A stretch of DNA of 64,000 bases from positions 73,793-137,792 of the forward strand of contig NZ_LMDJ01000006.1 of the NCBI RefSeq assembly GCF_001425045.1. Reading direction: 5' to 3'. Below, piece after piece: positions 7,725-16,555 of this stretch. The notes under the pieces are model-generated. The model was not told where the DNA came from. It made no database searches and worked only from the letters and a program-made list of their open reading frames with translations. The position numbers and the translations under genes are program-made. Every line of letters starts with the position of its first letter. Positions within the stretch are counted from its first letter, which is position 1. Source of the DNA: Massilia sp. Root351. GTDB taxonomy: Bacteria; Pseudomonadota; Gammaproteobacteria; Burkholderiales; Burkholderiaceae_D.

Positions 7725-9263
7725 ATGACGGTGGCGGACGTTGCGCCGGTCCTGGAGCTGACCGGCATACACAAGGAGTTCCCGGGCGTGAAGGCGCTCA
7801 GCGACGCGGGCCTGCGCCTGTTCCCGGGCGAAGTGCATACGCTGATGGGGCAAAACGGCGCGGGCAAGTCCACGCTGATCAAGGTGCTGACCGGCGTCTA
7901 CACGCCCGAGCGCGGCACCATGCTGCTGAATGGCAAGCCGATCCGGCCATCCTCCACGCTGGAGGCGCAGGAGCTGGGCATCAGCACGGTGTACCAGGAG
8001 GTGAACCTGTGCCCGAACCTGTCGGTGGCGGAGAACATCTTCATCGGCCGCTATCCGCGCAAGTGGGGGCGGATCGACTGGAAGCGCATGCAGAGCGAAG
8101 CTGCCCGCATGCTGGCGCTGATGGAAATCGATATCGACGTGACCAAGCCGCTGTCGAACTATTCGCTGGCGGTGCAGCAGATGGTGGCGATTTCGCGCGC
8201 CCTGAATGTGAACGCCAAGGTGCTGATCCTGGACGAGCCGACCTCCAGCCTGGATGAAGCCGAGGTACAGCTGCTGTTCACGGTGCTGCGCCGCCTGCGC
8301 GGACAGGGCATTGCAATCCTGTTCGTGACGCACTTCCTGGACCAGACCTACGCGATTTCGGACCGCATCACGGTGATGCGCAATGGCCAGCTGGAAGGCG
8401 AATACGCGTGCAGCGAGCTGTCCCGCATTGCGCTGGTCAACAAGATGATAGGCGCGCCGGCCGATGCGGTGCAAGAGCCGGGGGCGGTCCCGGCGGCACC
8501 GGCACCGGTGTCCGGCGGGGGCTCCGGCCAGGTGCTGCTCGATGCGCGCGGCCTGGGCCGGCGCGGCGCGCTGCTGCCGACCGATTTGTCGATTAACAAG
8601 GGCGAGCTGCTCGGCCTGTGCGGGCTGCTGGGTTCCGGCCGCACCGAGCTGGCGCGCCTGCTGTTCGGCGCCGACAAGGCCGACAGCGGCGCCATCGTGG
8701 CCGACGGCCGCGTGAGCGCGGCGCCGTTCGCCAATCCGCGCGACGCCATCGGCGCCGGCATCGGCTTCTGTTCGGAGGACCGCAAGCATGAAGGCGCGAT
8801 CCTGTCGCTGTCGGTGCGCGAGAACCTGATCCTGGCCATGCAGGCGCAGGCGGGCATGCTGCGCGCGATTCCGCTGAAACGCCAGCAGGAGCTGGCCAAC
8901 AATTACGTGAAATGGCTGGGCATCAAGACCGCCAGCATCGAGACGCCTATCGGTTCGCTTTCCGGCGGCAACCAGCAGAAGGTGCTGCTGGCGCGCTGGC
9001 TGGCCACCGAACCGAAGCTGATGATACTGGACGAACCGACGCGCGGCATCGACGTGCGCGCCAAGGAAGAGATCATGGACTACGTGTCCGGCCTGTGCCG
9101 CAAGGGCATGTCCATCCTGTTCATTTCGTCCGAGCTGCCCGAAGTGCTGCGCGTGAGCGACCGCATGATCATCATGCGCGACCGCAAAGCCTGCGGCGAG
9201 TACCAGCGCGGCGCGCTGGATGACACCACCGTGCTGCACGCCATCGCAGGGGAGGCCGCATGA
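7725..9263 (+). CDS. ytfR: Sugar ABC transporter ATPase with two nucleotide-binding domains, YtfR-like
   Basis: 512 residues; the ATG directly follows the stop of the binding-protein gene. Two fused ATPase domains are seen. Domain 1 has Walker A GQNGAGKST, a diverged signature (SLAVQQM) and Walker B LILDEPTSSLD. Domain 2 begins near residue 265, has a degenerate Walker A (GLLGSGRTE), an intact signature SGGNQQ and MILDEPTRGID. Domain asymmetry of this kind is normal for CUT2-family ATPases (RbsA, AraG, YtfR), where one site is catalytically weak. It energises the two permeases encoded next. Between the domains lies a Gly/Ala/Pro-rich linker around residues 245-268. Confidence 0.93.
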   Translation: MTVADVAPVLELTGIHKEFPGVKALSDAGLRLFPGEVHTLMGQNGAGKSTLIKVLTGVYTPERGTMLLNGKPIRPSSTLEAQELGISTVYQEVNLCPNLSVAENIFIGRYPRKWGRIDWKRMQSEAARMLALMEIDIDVTKPLSNYSLAVQQMVAISRALNVNAKVLILDEPTSSLDEAEVQLLFTVLRRLRGQGIAILFVTHFLDQTYAISDRITVMRNGQLEGEYACSELSRIALVNKMIGAPADAVQEPGAVPAAPAPVSGGGSGQVLLDARGLGRRGALLPTDLSINKGELLGLCGLLGSGRTELARLLFGADKADSGAIVADGRVSAAPFANPRDAIGAGIGFCSEDRKHEGAILSLSVRENLILAMQAQAGMLRAIPLKRQQELANNYVKWLGIKTASIETPIGSLSGGNQQKVLLARWLATEPKLMILDEPTRGIDVRAKEEIMDYVSGLCRKGMSILFISSELPEVLRVSDRMIIMRDRKACGEYQRGALDDTTVLHAIAGEAA

Positions 9264-10336
9264 CCGCGCCGAACGCAGCGGCTGCGTCCGGCGCAGCGCC
9301 CCGCAACAATTCTGAAAGCTTTGCCATGCTGTTGCAGCACCCACTCATGAAACCGCTGGCCGCGCTGTTCGCGCTGCTGCTGGTGGACCTGATCTTCATT
9401 CCCGGCTTCTTCCACCTTGAGTGGAAAGACGGCCACCTGTACGGCAGCCTGGTCGACATCGTCAACCGCGCCGCCCCGCTGATGCTGGCGGCGCTCGGCA
9501 TGACGCTGGTGATCGCCACGCGCGGCATCGACATTTCCGTGGGCGCCGTGGTAGCGCTGTCAGGCACCGTGGCCTCGATGCTGATCGGCGGCACCATGGT
9601 GATGCACAACGGCGTGCCGGTGTACGAGGCCAACACCCCCATGCTGTGGGCGCTGTGCGCCGCCATGGGCGCGGCCATCCTGTGCGGCGCCTGGAACGGC
9701 CTGCTGGTGTCCACGCTCGGCCTGCAGCCCATCGTCGCCACGCTGATCCTGATGGTGGCGGGGCGCGGCCTGGCGCAGCTGCTGACGGACGGCCAGATCG
9801 TCACCGTCTACTACCAGCCGTTCTTCTTCCTCGGCAGCGGCTACCTGTTCGGCCTGCCGTTTTCGCTGTACGTGGTGGCGGCCGTGGTGCTGGCGGTGGC
9901 GCTGCTGATGCGCAAGACGGCGCTCGGCCTGTTCATCCAGGCGGTCGGCATCAATCCGGTGGCCGCGCGCCTGGCCGGCCTGAAGACCGCCGCGCTGATT
10001 TTCTTCGTCTACGTATTCTGCTCGGCCTGCGCCGGCATGGCCGGGCTGATGATCAGCTCCAACATCAAGTCGGCCGACGCCAACAACGCCGGCCTGCTGC
10101 TGGAGCTGGACGCCATCCTGGCCGTCACGCTGGGCGGCACCTCGCTGGCCGGCGGTAAATTCAGCCTGGCGGGCAGCATGATCGGCGCCCTTATCATCCA
10201 GACGCTGACCTACACCATCTACTCGCTCGGCGTGCCGCCGGAAGTAAACATGGTGGTGAAATCGGTGGTGGTGTTCCTGGTCTGCCTGTCGCAGTCGCCG
10301 GAATTCAAGCAGATCTGGAAAAGGAAAGCAGCATGA
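9260..10336 (+). CDS. ytfT: Sugar ABC transporter permease, YtfT-like
   Basis: 358 residues, start overlapping the ATPase stop by four bases (ATGA), which indicates translational coupling. It is a CUT2 permease of the RbsC/AraH family (BPD_transp_2): about eight to ten hydrophobic segments, the conserved MTLVIATRGIDISVGAVVALSG element, and the C-terminal GGTSLAGGKFSLAGSMIGALIIQTL motif. It has a hydrophilic N-terminal extension of roughly 30 residues before the first membrane segment. It should form a heterodimer with the YjfF-like permease in the inner membrane and pair with the YtfR-like ATPase to import the furanose sugar delivered by the YtfQ-like protein. Confidence 0.92.
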   Translation: MTAPNAAAASGAAPRNNSESFAMLLQHPLMKPLAALFALLLVDLIFIPGFFHLEWKDGHLYGSLVDIVNRAAPLMLAALGMTLVIATRGIDISVGAVVALSGTVASMLIGGTMVMHNGVPVYEANTPMLWALCAAMGAAILCGAWNGLLVSTLGLQPIVATLILMVAGRGLAQLLTDGQIVTVYYQPFFFLGSGYLFGLPFSLYVVAAVVLAVALLMRKTALGLFIQAVGINPVAARLAGLKTAALIFFVYVFCSACAGMAGLMISSNIKSADANNAGLLLELDAILAVTLGGTSLAGGKFSLAGSMIGALIIQTLTYTIYSLGVPPEVNMVVKSVVVFLVCLSQSPEFKQIWKRKAA

Positions 10337-11313
10337 TGGCCCAAGTGCGCGGCATGACGTCCGCCCCATACTTCACGTCCCTGGTGACGGTGATCCTGCT
10401 GCTGGCGATGTTCGCCGCCGGCGGCGCCGCCTACCCGGGCTTCCTGTCGCTGCAGGTGGTGCTCAACCTGCTGATCGATAACGCCTTCCTGCTGGTGATC
10501 GCCATCGGCATGAGCTTCGTCATCCTGTCCGGCGGCATCGACCTGTCGGTCGGTTCGGTGCTGGCGCTGGCCACCATGATCTCGGCCTGGCTGCTCAACA
10601 GCGCGCACTGGCCGCCGGCCGCGGTGATCGCGCTGGTGCTGGTGCTGGGCGCGCTGTTCGGCGCCGCGCAGGGCGCGCTGATTCACTACTTCAAGCTGCA
10701 GGCCTTCATCGTGACGCTGGCCGGCATGTTCCTGGCGCGCGGCCTGTGCTACCTGATCAGCATTAACTCCATCACCATCGAAGACCCGTTCTTCGTTGCC
10801 ATGTCGCAGTCGCAGATCGAACTGCTGGGCGGCTTCCTGTCGCCGGGCGCCGTCATCGCGCTGGTGCTGCTGGGCGTGGCGATCTACGCCGCGCACTTCA
10901 CGTCCTTCGGGCGCGCCGTGTACGCCATCGGCGGCAACGAGCAGTCGGCGCACATGATGGGCCTGGCCGTGGGCCGCACCAAGGTGCTGATCTACGCGCT
11001 GAGCGGCTTTTGCGCCGCGCTGGCCGGCGTGCTGTTCTCGTTCTACATGCTGTCCGGTTACGGCCTGCATGCGCAGGGCACGGAGCTGGACGCCATCGCG
11101 GCGGTGGTCATCGGCGGCACGCTGCTGAGCGGCGGCTACGGCTATATCGCCGGCGCGCTGTCCGGCGTGCTGATACTGGGCGCCATCCAGACCCTGATCG
11201 CCTTTGACGGCACGCTCAGCTCGTGGTGGACCAAGATCGTGATCGGCGCCTTGCTGTTCGTGTTCTGCGTGGTGCAGCGCCTGATGTCCATCGGCGCCAA
11301 GCAAAACCAATAA
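10333..11313 (+). CDS. yjfF: Sugar ABC transporter permease, YjfF-like
   Basis: 326 residues; ATG overlaps the previous stop by four bases. A CUT2 permease with IGMSFVILSGGIDLSVGSVLALATM near residue 55 and the C-terminal GGTLLSGGYGYIAGALSGVLILGAIQTL motif. It is the second permease of a YtfQRT-YjfF set, which always has two distinct permeases, unlike ribose or arabinose importers with one. That four-gene composition is the best evidence that this importer takes a furanose. A 32-base gap separates it from the following GH43 gene, which has its own ribosome-binding site and probably shares the transcript. Confidence 0.93.
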   Translation: MMAQVRGMTSAPYFTSLVTVILLLAMFAAGGAAYPGFLSLQVVLNLLIDNAFLLVIAIGMSFVILSGGIDLSVGSVLALATMISAWLLNSAHWPPAAVIALVLVLGALFGAAQGALIHYFKLQAFIVTLAGMFLARGLCYLISINSITIEDPFFVAMSQSQIELLGGFLSPGAVIALVLLGVAIYAAHFTSFGRAVYAIGGNEQSAHMMGLAVGRTKVLIYALSGFCAALAGVLFSFYMLSGYGLHAQGTELDAIAAVVIGGTLLSGGYGYIAGALSGVLILGAIQTLIAFDGTLSSWWTKIVIGALLFVFCVVQRLMSIGAKQNQ

Positions 11314-11345
11314 CGAATCAAAAAGTACTGATAACTGGAGAAGAC

Positions 11346-12305
11346 ATGTTCAAGAAGTCCCTGCTGGCCTGCGCCATCGCCATGGTCGCAGCCGCGTCCG
11401 CGCACGCCGCGAATCCGCTGTTCAAGGATAAATTCACCGCCGACCCGGCCGCGCTGAGCGACAATGGCCGCGTCTACCTGTACGTCGGCCGCGACGAAGC
11501 GGAAGAGACGGGCAAGGACTACCTGATGAAGGAATGGCTGGTCTACTCCAGCTGCGACATGAAGAACTGGAAGTCGCACGGTTCGCCGCTGAACGTGCAA
11601 ACCTTCCCGTGGGCGAAGAAGGACGCATGGGCCGCCGACATCACCAAGCGCGATGGCAAGTACTACTTCTATTCCACGGTGGAGCACAAGACCATTCCGG
11701 GCAAGGCTATCGGCGTGGCGGTGTCGGACAGCCCGACCGGCCCGTTCAAGGATGCGCGCGGCAGCGCCATCATCACCAATGACATGACCAGGGAAACCGA
11801 TATCGCCTGGGACGACATCGATCCCGCCGTGTTCATCGACGACGATGGCCAGGCCTATCTGTACTGGGGCAACCAGGTGCTGAAGTACGTGAAGCTGAAG
11901 AAAAACATGATCGAGGCGGACGGTCCGATCCAGACCGTGGCGGTGCCGCACTTCACCGAGGCGGCCTACCTGCACAAGCACAAGGGCACTTACTACCTGT
12001 CCTGGTCGCGCGAGTTCCCGGAGGAGACTGCGTACTCCACCGGCCCGAGCGCCACCGGTCCGTGGACCTACCACGGTGTGATCATGAAGAAGAACGCGGT
12101 GGTGAAGACCATCCACCACGCCATCGTCGAGCACAACGGCAAGTCCTACATCTTCTACCACAACGACAAGCTGCCCACCGGCGGCGAGTTCCGCCGCTCG
12201 GCGGCCGTGGAGGAGCTGCACTACAACCCGGACGGCACCATCCGCTTCATTCCGCAGAGCGATGCGGGGCCGGCTGCGAACCCTAGTCCCGGCTGTAAAG
12301 GGTGA
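11346..12305 (+). CDS. GH43 family glycosidase, exported (arabinofuranosidase-like)
   Basis: 319 residues from ATG 11346 (CTGGAGAAG just upstream) with signal peptide MFKKSLLACAIAMVAAASAHA. A single five-bladed propeller with base Asp33 (FTADPAAL), Asp159 (DDIDPAVF) and acid Glu205 (FTEAAYLHKH). The family includes exo-alpha-L-arabinofuranosidases and beta-xylosidases; the motif GRVYLYVGRDEA and the long HHAIVEHNGKSYIFYHND stretch resemble GH43 enzymes acting on arabino-oligosaccharides. It is last in the importer operon and about 7 kb from the other GH43; the two are clearly different subfamilies, so they likely act in sequence (endo, then exo). The exact specificity is not decided by sequence. 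Confidence 0.88.
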   Translation: MFKKSLLACAIAMVAAASAHAANPLFKDKFTADPAALSDNGRVYLYVGRDEAEETGKDYLMKEWLVYSSCDMKNWKSHGSPLNVQTFPWAKKDAWAADITKRDGKYYFYSTVEHKTIPGKAIGVAVSDSPTGPFKDARGSAIITNDMTRETDIAWDDIDPAVFIDDDGQAYLYWGNQVLKYVKLKKNMIEADGPIQTVAVPHFTEAAYLHKHKGTYYLSWSREFPEETAYSTGPSATGPWTYHGVIMKKNAVVKTIHHAIVEHNGKSYIFYHNDKLPTGGEFRRSAAVEELHYNPDGTIRFIPQSDAGPAANPSPGCKG

Positions 12306-12312
12306 TATCCAT

Positions 12313-12351
12313 ATTGCCGATATTGCGCCAAAGCGATATCGGCAATGATAT
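12313..12351. promoter_or_regulatory. Operator cluster before the lysR gene
   Basis: ATTGCCGATAT (12313-12323) and ATATCGGCAAT (12336-12346) are a perfect 11-bp inverted repeat with a 12-base spacer. Overlapping its right arm, 12336-12351 reads ATATC-N6-GATAT and matches the importer-promoter dyad at 6656-6671 in 14 of 16 bases. The cluster ends nine bases before the lysR ATG, where no Shine-Dalgarno is visible, so binding would mask both the start of transcription or translation. Autoregulation by the GbpR-like protein is inferred. Confidence 0.65.
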
Positions 12352-12360
12352 GATTTACAG

Positions 12361-13305
12361 ATGGATACCCTCAACCCGAACTGGTTTTTACGTGCCCGTC
12401 TGAAGACCCGCCAGCTGCTGCTGCTGATCGCTTTGGACGAGCACCGCAATATCCACCGCGCAGCCGAAGCGCTGCACATGACGCAGCCCGCCGCCTCCAA
12501 GCAGATCAAGGACCTGGAGGAGATGCTGGACGTGCGCCTGTTCGAGCGCCTGCCGCGCGGCATGGAACCCACCATCTACGGCGAAACCATGATACGCCAC
12601 GCGCGCATGGCGCTCACCAGCCTGTCGCTGGCGCATGACGACGTGGTGGCGCTGAAGGCCGGCCTGGTGGGCCAGGTGGAGGTGGGCGTGATCATGACGC
12701 CGGCCATGTCGCTGCTGCCCAAGGCCATCGCGCGCGTCAAGGAGCAGGCGCCGCTGCTGCGCATCGGCGTCAAGCTGGAACCGAGCAACGTCTTGCTGGA
12801 TATGCTCCAGCGCGGCAACCTGGATTTCATGATAGGCCGCATCCTGGAGCGGGACGGCACTTCCGGCCTGATCTACGAGGAGCTGACCGAGGAACCCGCA
12901 TGCGCGGTGGGCCGCCCGGGCCACCCGCTGATGGCGGTGCAAAACCTGCAGCTGTCCGACATCGCCGGCCAGCCATGGATACTGCCGCCGCCGGGCAGCA
13001 TCCTGCGCCACCGCTGCGACATGATGTTCCGCCGCGCCGGCCTGGAACCGCCCTCCAACGTGGTCGACACCACCGCCATGCTGCTGGTTGCGCCGCTGCT
13101 GCAGCAGACCGATTTCCTGCACGTGATGCCGCTGGAAGTGGCGCGCTATTACGCGGACCTGAATATCCTCAGCATACTGCCGATCGACTTGCCATGTAAA
13201 ATGGACGCATTCGGCATCATCCGCCAGCAAGACCACTTACTATCGCCCGGCGCCGATCTGCTGCTGCGCGCCGTCCGTACCGCTGCCAAGGAAGTCCCTG
13301 CATGA
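12361..13305 (+). CDS. LysR-family transcriptional regulator, GbpR-like
   Basis: 314 residues. N-terminal winged helix-turn-helix (LLIALDEHRNIHRAAEALHMTQPAASKQIKDLE, about residues 20-70) and a LysR effector-binding domain (about 95-300) of the GbpR subtype, whose members control galactose/arabinose-type sugar uptake. The N-terminus is about ten residues longer than the average LysR protein. The preceding 55 bases hold dyads shared with the importer promoter. Its role is therefore inferred as sugar-responsive activator of the arabinofuranose operon and repressor of itself. Its 3' end overlaps the DUF3422 gene by four bases, an odd coupling to an unrelated membrane protein. Confidence 0.9.
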   Translation: MDTLNPNWFLRARLKTRQLLLLIALDEHRNIHRAAEALHMTQPAASKQIKDLEEMLDVRLFERLPRGMEPTIYGETMIRHARMALTSLSLAHDDVVALKAGLVGQVEVGVIMTPAMSLLPKAIARVKEQAPLLRIGVKLEPSNVLLDMLQRGNLDFMIGRILERDGTSGLIYEELTEEPACAVGRPGHPLMAVQNLQLSDIAGQPWILPPPGSILRHRCDMMFRRAGLEPPSNVVDTTAMLLVAPLLQQTDFLHVMPLEVARYYADLNILSILPIDLPCKMDAFGIIRQQDHLLSPGADLLLRAVRTAAKEVPA

Positions 13306-14636
13306 GTATTGTGTATTCAAGCCTGAACCACTCGCTGCGCGTTCCGCTCGCGGCCGAAATCCACTCGCGTCCCTTCCTCAAGCTGGAAGCGCCGGAACTG
13401 ATTTCCCATTTCGCCGTCTATCGCAATGCCGACAACGGCGCCGGCGCGCCGCTCGGCCACAGCCAGCACGCCACGCTGGGCGCGCTGTGCAAGCACTTCG
13501 GCGTATCCGCGCCGGCCGGCGACGCCAAGTACTTCTACCATGACTTCGGCCGCTTCCGCCTGAAGTGGGAATGCCACACTGAATTTTCCACCTACACCTT
13601 CGCCGGCCGTCCCGCCGGCGAAGCGGCCACCGAGCAGGCTTTCGAGCAAATGCCGGTCACGCATCTGCCGCAGGAATGGCTGCTGACATTGCAGGGCCGC
13701 CTGATGGTGGCGGCGCACGTGGTGCTGGAGCGCGGCCCGGCGCCGGCCGAGATCTTGCAGCGCGTGTTCGAGGGCACCACGCTGGCGGGCAGCCAGGTGA
13801 TGCAGGGCGGCGAGCTGTTTACCGACTTCGCCATCCAGTCCGACGGCTTCAGCCGCTTCATCATCCGCGACGTGGGCATGCGCGCGCAGCAGGCCGGACG
13901 CCTGGTGCAGCGCGTGCTGGAGATCGAAACCTACCGCATGATGGCGCTGCTCGGCCTGCCGCAGGCGCAGCAGGCCGCGCCGGCGCTGAACGCGATCGAG
14001 GCCGAGCTGGTGAAGCTGGCCGGCGCCATGGTGCAGACCGACGCCGCGCAAGCCGACGGCGGCAGCGTGGACGGCGCCACCGAACAGGCCCTGCTGGGCG
14101 AGATCACGCGGCTGGCGGCGCGCATTGAAAAGCTGTCGCTGGAAACCAGCTACCGCTTTTCGGCCTCGAAGGCCTATTTCAGGCTGGTCAACGCGCGCAT
14201 CGAGGAACTGCGCGAGGTGCGCATCGAAGGCATTCCGAACGTGGGCGAGTTCATGGACCGCCGCCTGGCGCCGGCCATGAACACTTGCGAAGCGCTGGCG
14301 GCGCGCCAGGAAGCGCTGGCGCGGCGGGTGGCCAACACCAATGACCTGCTGCGCACGCGGGTCGGCATCATCCAGGAACAGCAGAACCGCAAGATCCTGC
14401 AGTCGATGAACGCACGCGCGGCGCAGCAGCTGCGCCTGCAGCAGGCGGTGGAAGGCCTGTCGGTGGCCGCGATCTCGTATTACGTGGTTGGCCTGGTGGG
14501 CTATTCCACCAAGGCGGCCAAGGTGCTGGGACTGGTCGGCAACCCGGAAGTGGTGATCGGCCTGATGGTGCCGGTGGTGGTGGCGGGGGTGTGGCTGGCG
14601 CTGCGCAGTATGCATAAGAGGTTGCATACGGCATAA
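13302..14636 (+). CDS. DUF3422 family membrane protein
   Basis: 444 residues; ATG overlaps the lysR stop by four bases. The opening (residues 8-45: LNHSLRVPLAAEIHSRPFLKLEAP) is the hallmark of DUF3422. The middle is largely alpha-helical with coiled-coil character (about residues 225-375, including RIEELREVRIEGIPNVGEFMDRRLAPAM). Two hydrophobic segments near the C-terminus (about 385-405 and 410-435) anchor it in the membrane. The family is widespread in proteobacteria and has no agreed function. Nothing in the context beyond the overlap with lysR connects it to sugar metabolism. Confidence 0.88.
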   Translation: MSIVYSSLNHSLRVPLAAEIHSRPFLKLEAPELISHFAVYRNADNGAGAPLGHSQHATLGALCKHFGVSAPAGDAKYFYHDFGRFRLKWECHTEFSTYTFAGRPAGEAATEQAFEQMPVTHLPQEWLLTLQGRLMVAAHVVLERGPAPAEILQRVFEGTTLAGSQVMQGGELFTDFAIQSDGFSRFIIRDVGMRAQQAGRLVQRVLEIETYRMMALLGLPQAQQAAPALNAIEAELVKLAGAMVQTDAAQADGGSVDGATEQALLGEITRLAARIEKLSLETSYRFSASKAYFRLVNARIEELREVRIEGIPNVGEFMDRRLAPAMNTCEALAARQEALARRVANTNDLLRTRVGIIQEQQNRKILQSMNARAAQQLRLQQAVEGLSVAAISYYVVGLVGYSTKAAKVLGLVGNPEVVIGLMVPVVVAGVWLALRSMHKRLHTA

Positions 14637-14669
14637 TGGCGGCCTTGCCACTTTTGCCACGTTAGTTCT

Positions 14670-15821
14670 ATGATCCGTCCCCTGGCCGCCGCCCTGTGCG
14701 CGGCAAGCCTGCTGTGCACCTTGCCGGCAGCAGCAGCAGCCACCCCGGCCGCCGCCGAACGCAGCGTCGCGAGCCTGCGCTTCATCGGCGAGCAGCGCAT
14801 TCCACTCAAGCAGGACTTCAAGGGCACGTCCATCGGCGGCCTGTCCGGCGTCGACTACGACGCCGCCAGCGGCAACTGGCTGATGGCCAGCGACGACCGC
14901 AGCGCCATCAACCCGGCCCGCTTCTACACCGCGCGCCTGGACTACGATGGCAGCGCTTTCCGCAGCGTGCACATCACCGCCGTGGACAGTTTCAAGCAGG
15001 CCGACGGCAGCAACTACCCCGGCGTGAAAGAGTTCGACGCCCGCAAGAGCGGCGACGTGCCGGACATCGAGAGCCTGCGCGTCGACCCGCTGGACGGCAG
15101 CATCTGGTACAGCAGCGAGGGGGACCGCAAGCGCGGATTCGATCCCTTCGTGCGCCACGCGCGGCGCGACGGCAGCTACCTGGGCGAGGCGCGGCTGCCC
15201 GAGATGTTCCGCACGTCGAAGGAGCCGAAGGGCCCGCGCGACAACCTGGTCTTCGAAGGCCTGAGCTTCGCGCCGGACGGCCAATCGCTGTGGGTATCCA
15301 TCGAGGGGCCGCTGTACCAGGACGGTCCCGTGCCCACGCCCGCCGCCGGCGGCGTGTCGCGTATCACCCGCCTGGACCGCGACGGCCGCATGCTGGCGCA
15401 GTATGCCTACGACATGGACGCCATTCCCGCCGCGCCGGGGCCGGGCCGCAACGCCGACAACGGCATTTCGGAAATCCTGGCGCTGGACCAGCACCGGCTG
15501 CTGGTGCTGGAGCGCTCCGCCGTGCAGGACACGGCCGGCGCCTACAAGAGCTACATCCGCCTCTACCAGATGGATACCGCCGGCGCCAGCGATGTGCGCG
15601 GGCTCGCGGCACTGGCCGGGGCCAGCTACCGCCCGGCCGCCAAGCGGCTGGTGCTGGACCTGAACACGCTTGGCATCCCGCTCGACAATTTCGAAGCCAT
15701 GAGCTTCGGCCCCAAACTGCCCAACGGCCACGACAGCCTGCTGATCGTCTCGGACGACAACTTCGACAAAACCCAGTCCACGCTGTTGCTGCTGTTTGAA
15801 GTCCTGCCTGTTATTCCATAA
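14670..15821 (+). CDS. Exported phytase-like esterase (PF13449-type) protein
   Basis: 383 residues with signal peptide MIRPLAAALCAASLLCTLPAAAAA. The rest reads as a beta-propeller of the 'esterase-like activity of phytase' family: GGLSGVDYDAASGNWLMASDDRS, DIESLRVDPLDGSIWYSSEG, DNGISEILALDQHRLLVLERS and FEAMSFGPKLPNGHDSLLIVSDDNF, acidic motifs that suggest metal binding. Members are periplasmic or secreted and hydrolyse phosphomonoesters or esters; individual substrates are mostly unknown. It stands 33 bases after the DUF3422 gene without a clear Shine-Dalgarno. Family call is good; function is only general. Confidence 0.85.
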   Translation: MIRPLAAALCAASLLCTLPAAAAATPAAAERSVASLRFIGEQRIPLKQDFKGTSIGGLSGVDYDAASGNWLMASDDRSAINPARFYTARLDYDGSAFRSVHITAVDSFKQADGSNYPGVKEFDARKSGDVPDIESLRVDPLDGSIWYSSEGDRKRGFDPFVRHARRDGSYLGEARLPEMFRTSKEPKGPRDNLVFEGLSFAPDGQSLWVSIEGPLYQDGPVPTPAAGGVSRITRLDRDGRMLAQYAYDMDAIPAAPGPGRNADNGISEILALDQHRLLVLERSAVQDTAGAYKSYIRLYQMDTAGASDVRGLAALAGASYRPAAKRLVLDLNTLGIPLDNFEAMSFGPKLPNGHDSLLIVSDDNFDKTQSTLLLLFEVLPVIP

Positions 15822-15924
15822 AATGGAATACTGAATTGGTTTTGGTGGCGGTTCTCCTGGTAGGGGAAATAATCCACACTGTCGGTGTTGTATTTCGATA
15901 AACCGATCTCAAGGAAGCCCCACC

Positions 15925-16545
15925 ATGAAACTGTATTCCTATCCGCTGTCCGGCCACGTGCACCGCGTCCACCTGTTCCTGTCCCTGCTGGGGCTGGAGC
16001 ACGAGGTGGTGCAGCTCGACATCCGCAAAGCCGAACACAAGACGCCCGCCTTTCTCGCGCTGAACAGTTTCGGCCAGCTGCCGGTGCTGGACGACGGCGG
16101 TGTGGTGGTGCCCGATTCGAACGCCATCCTGGTCTACCTGGCCAAGCGCGAGGGCCGCAGCGACTGGCTGCCGGAAGACGCGCCGGGGGCGTCCAGCGTG
16201 CAGCGCTGGCTGTCGGTGGCCGCCGGCGAAATCGCGCATGGTCCGGCCGCCGCGCGCGCCATCGCGCTGTTCGGCCGCCCCGGAGACCAGGCCGAGATGG
16301 TGGCGCGCGCGCACCGCATCCTGGCGCTGATCGAAGGACAGCTGGAGCGCCGCAGCTGGATCGCCAGCGCCGCGGCCGCGCCCACCATTGCCGACGTGGC
16401 GCTGTATTCCTATGTCGCCCACGCGCCGGAGGGCGGCGTGGACTTGTCGGGCTACCCGAACGTGAGCGCCTGGCTGCGCCGCGTCGAGGCGCTGCCCGGC
16501 TTCGTGCCGATGCCGTCCGCGGCTGCCGCCAGCCTGGCCGCGTAA
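15925..16545 (+). CDS. Glutathione S-transferase family protein
   Basis: 206 residues starting at an ATG preceded by AAGGAAG. The N-terminal thioredoxin-like domain (residues 1-77: [20 protein letters not shown], then [26 protein letters not shown] with the cis-Pro and the Asp-Ser glutathione-binding pair) is followed by the all-helical domain (about 88-206, with [13 protein letters not shown]). Ser12 in [10 protein letters not shown] sits where Ser/Tyr/Cys activates glutathione. Cytosolic detoxification or isomerase function is likely. It shares a transcript with the PNPOx-like gene ten bases downstream. Confidence 0.93.
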   Translation: MKLYSYPLSGHVHRVHLFLSLLGLEHEVVQLDIRKAEHKTPAFLALNSFGQLPVLDDGGVVVPDSNAILVYLAKREGRSDWLPEDAPGASSVQRWLSVAAGEIAHGPAAARAIALFGRPGDQAEMVARAHRILALIEGQLERRSWIASAAAAPTIADVALYSYVAHAPEGGVDLSGYPNVSAWLRRVEALPGFVPMPSAAAASLAA

Positions 16546-16555
16546 GGAGGCTGCC

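Noticed and set aside
6732..9344. Very long minus-strand open frame (870 codons) opposite the importer genes
   Set aside because: Pure antisense shadow of the high-GC genes ytfQ/ytfR on the plus strand: His/Arg/Gln-rich, no known domain. The plus-strand genes have signatures and ribosome-binding sites.
13317..15731. Minus-strand open frame of 804 codons opposite DUF3422 and phytase-like genes
   Set aside because: Low-complexity composition and no motifs; the plus-strand proteins are recognised families.
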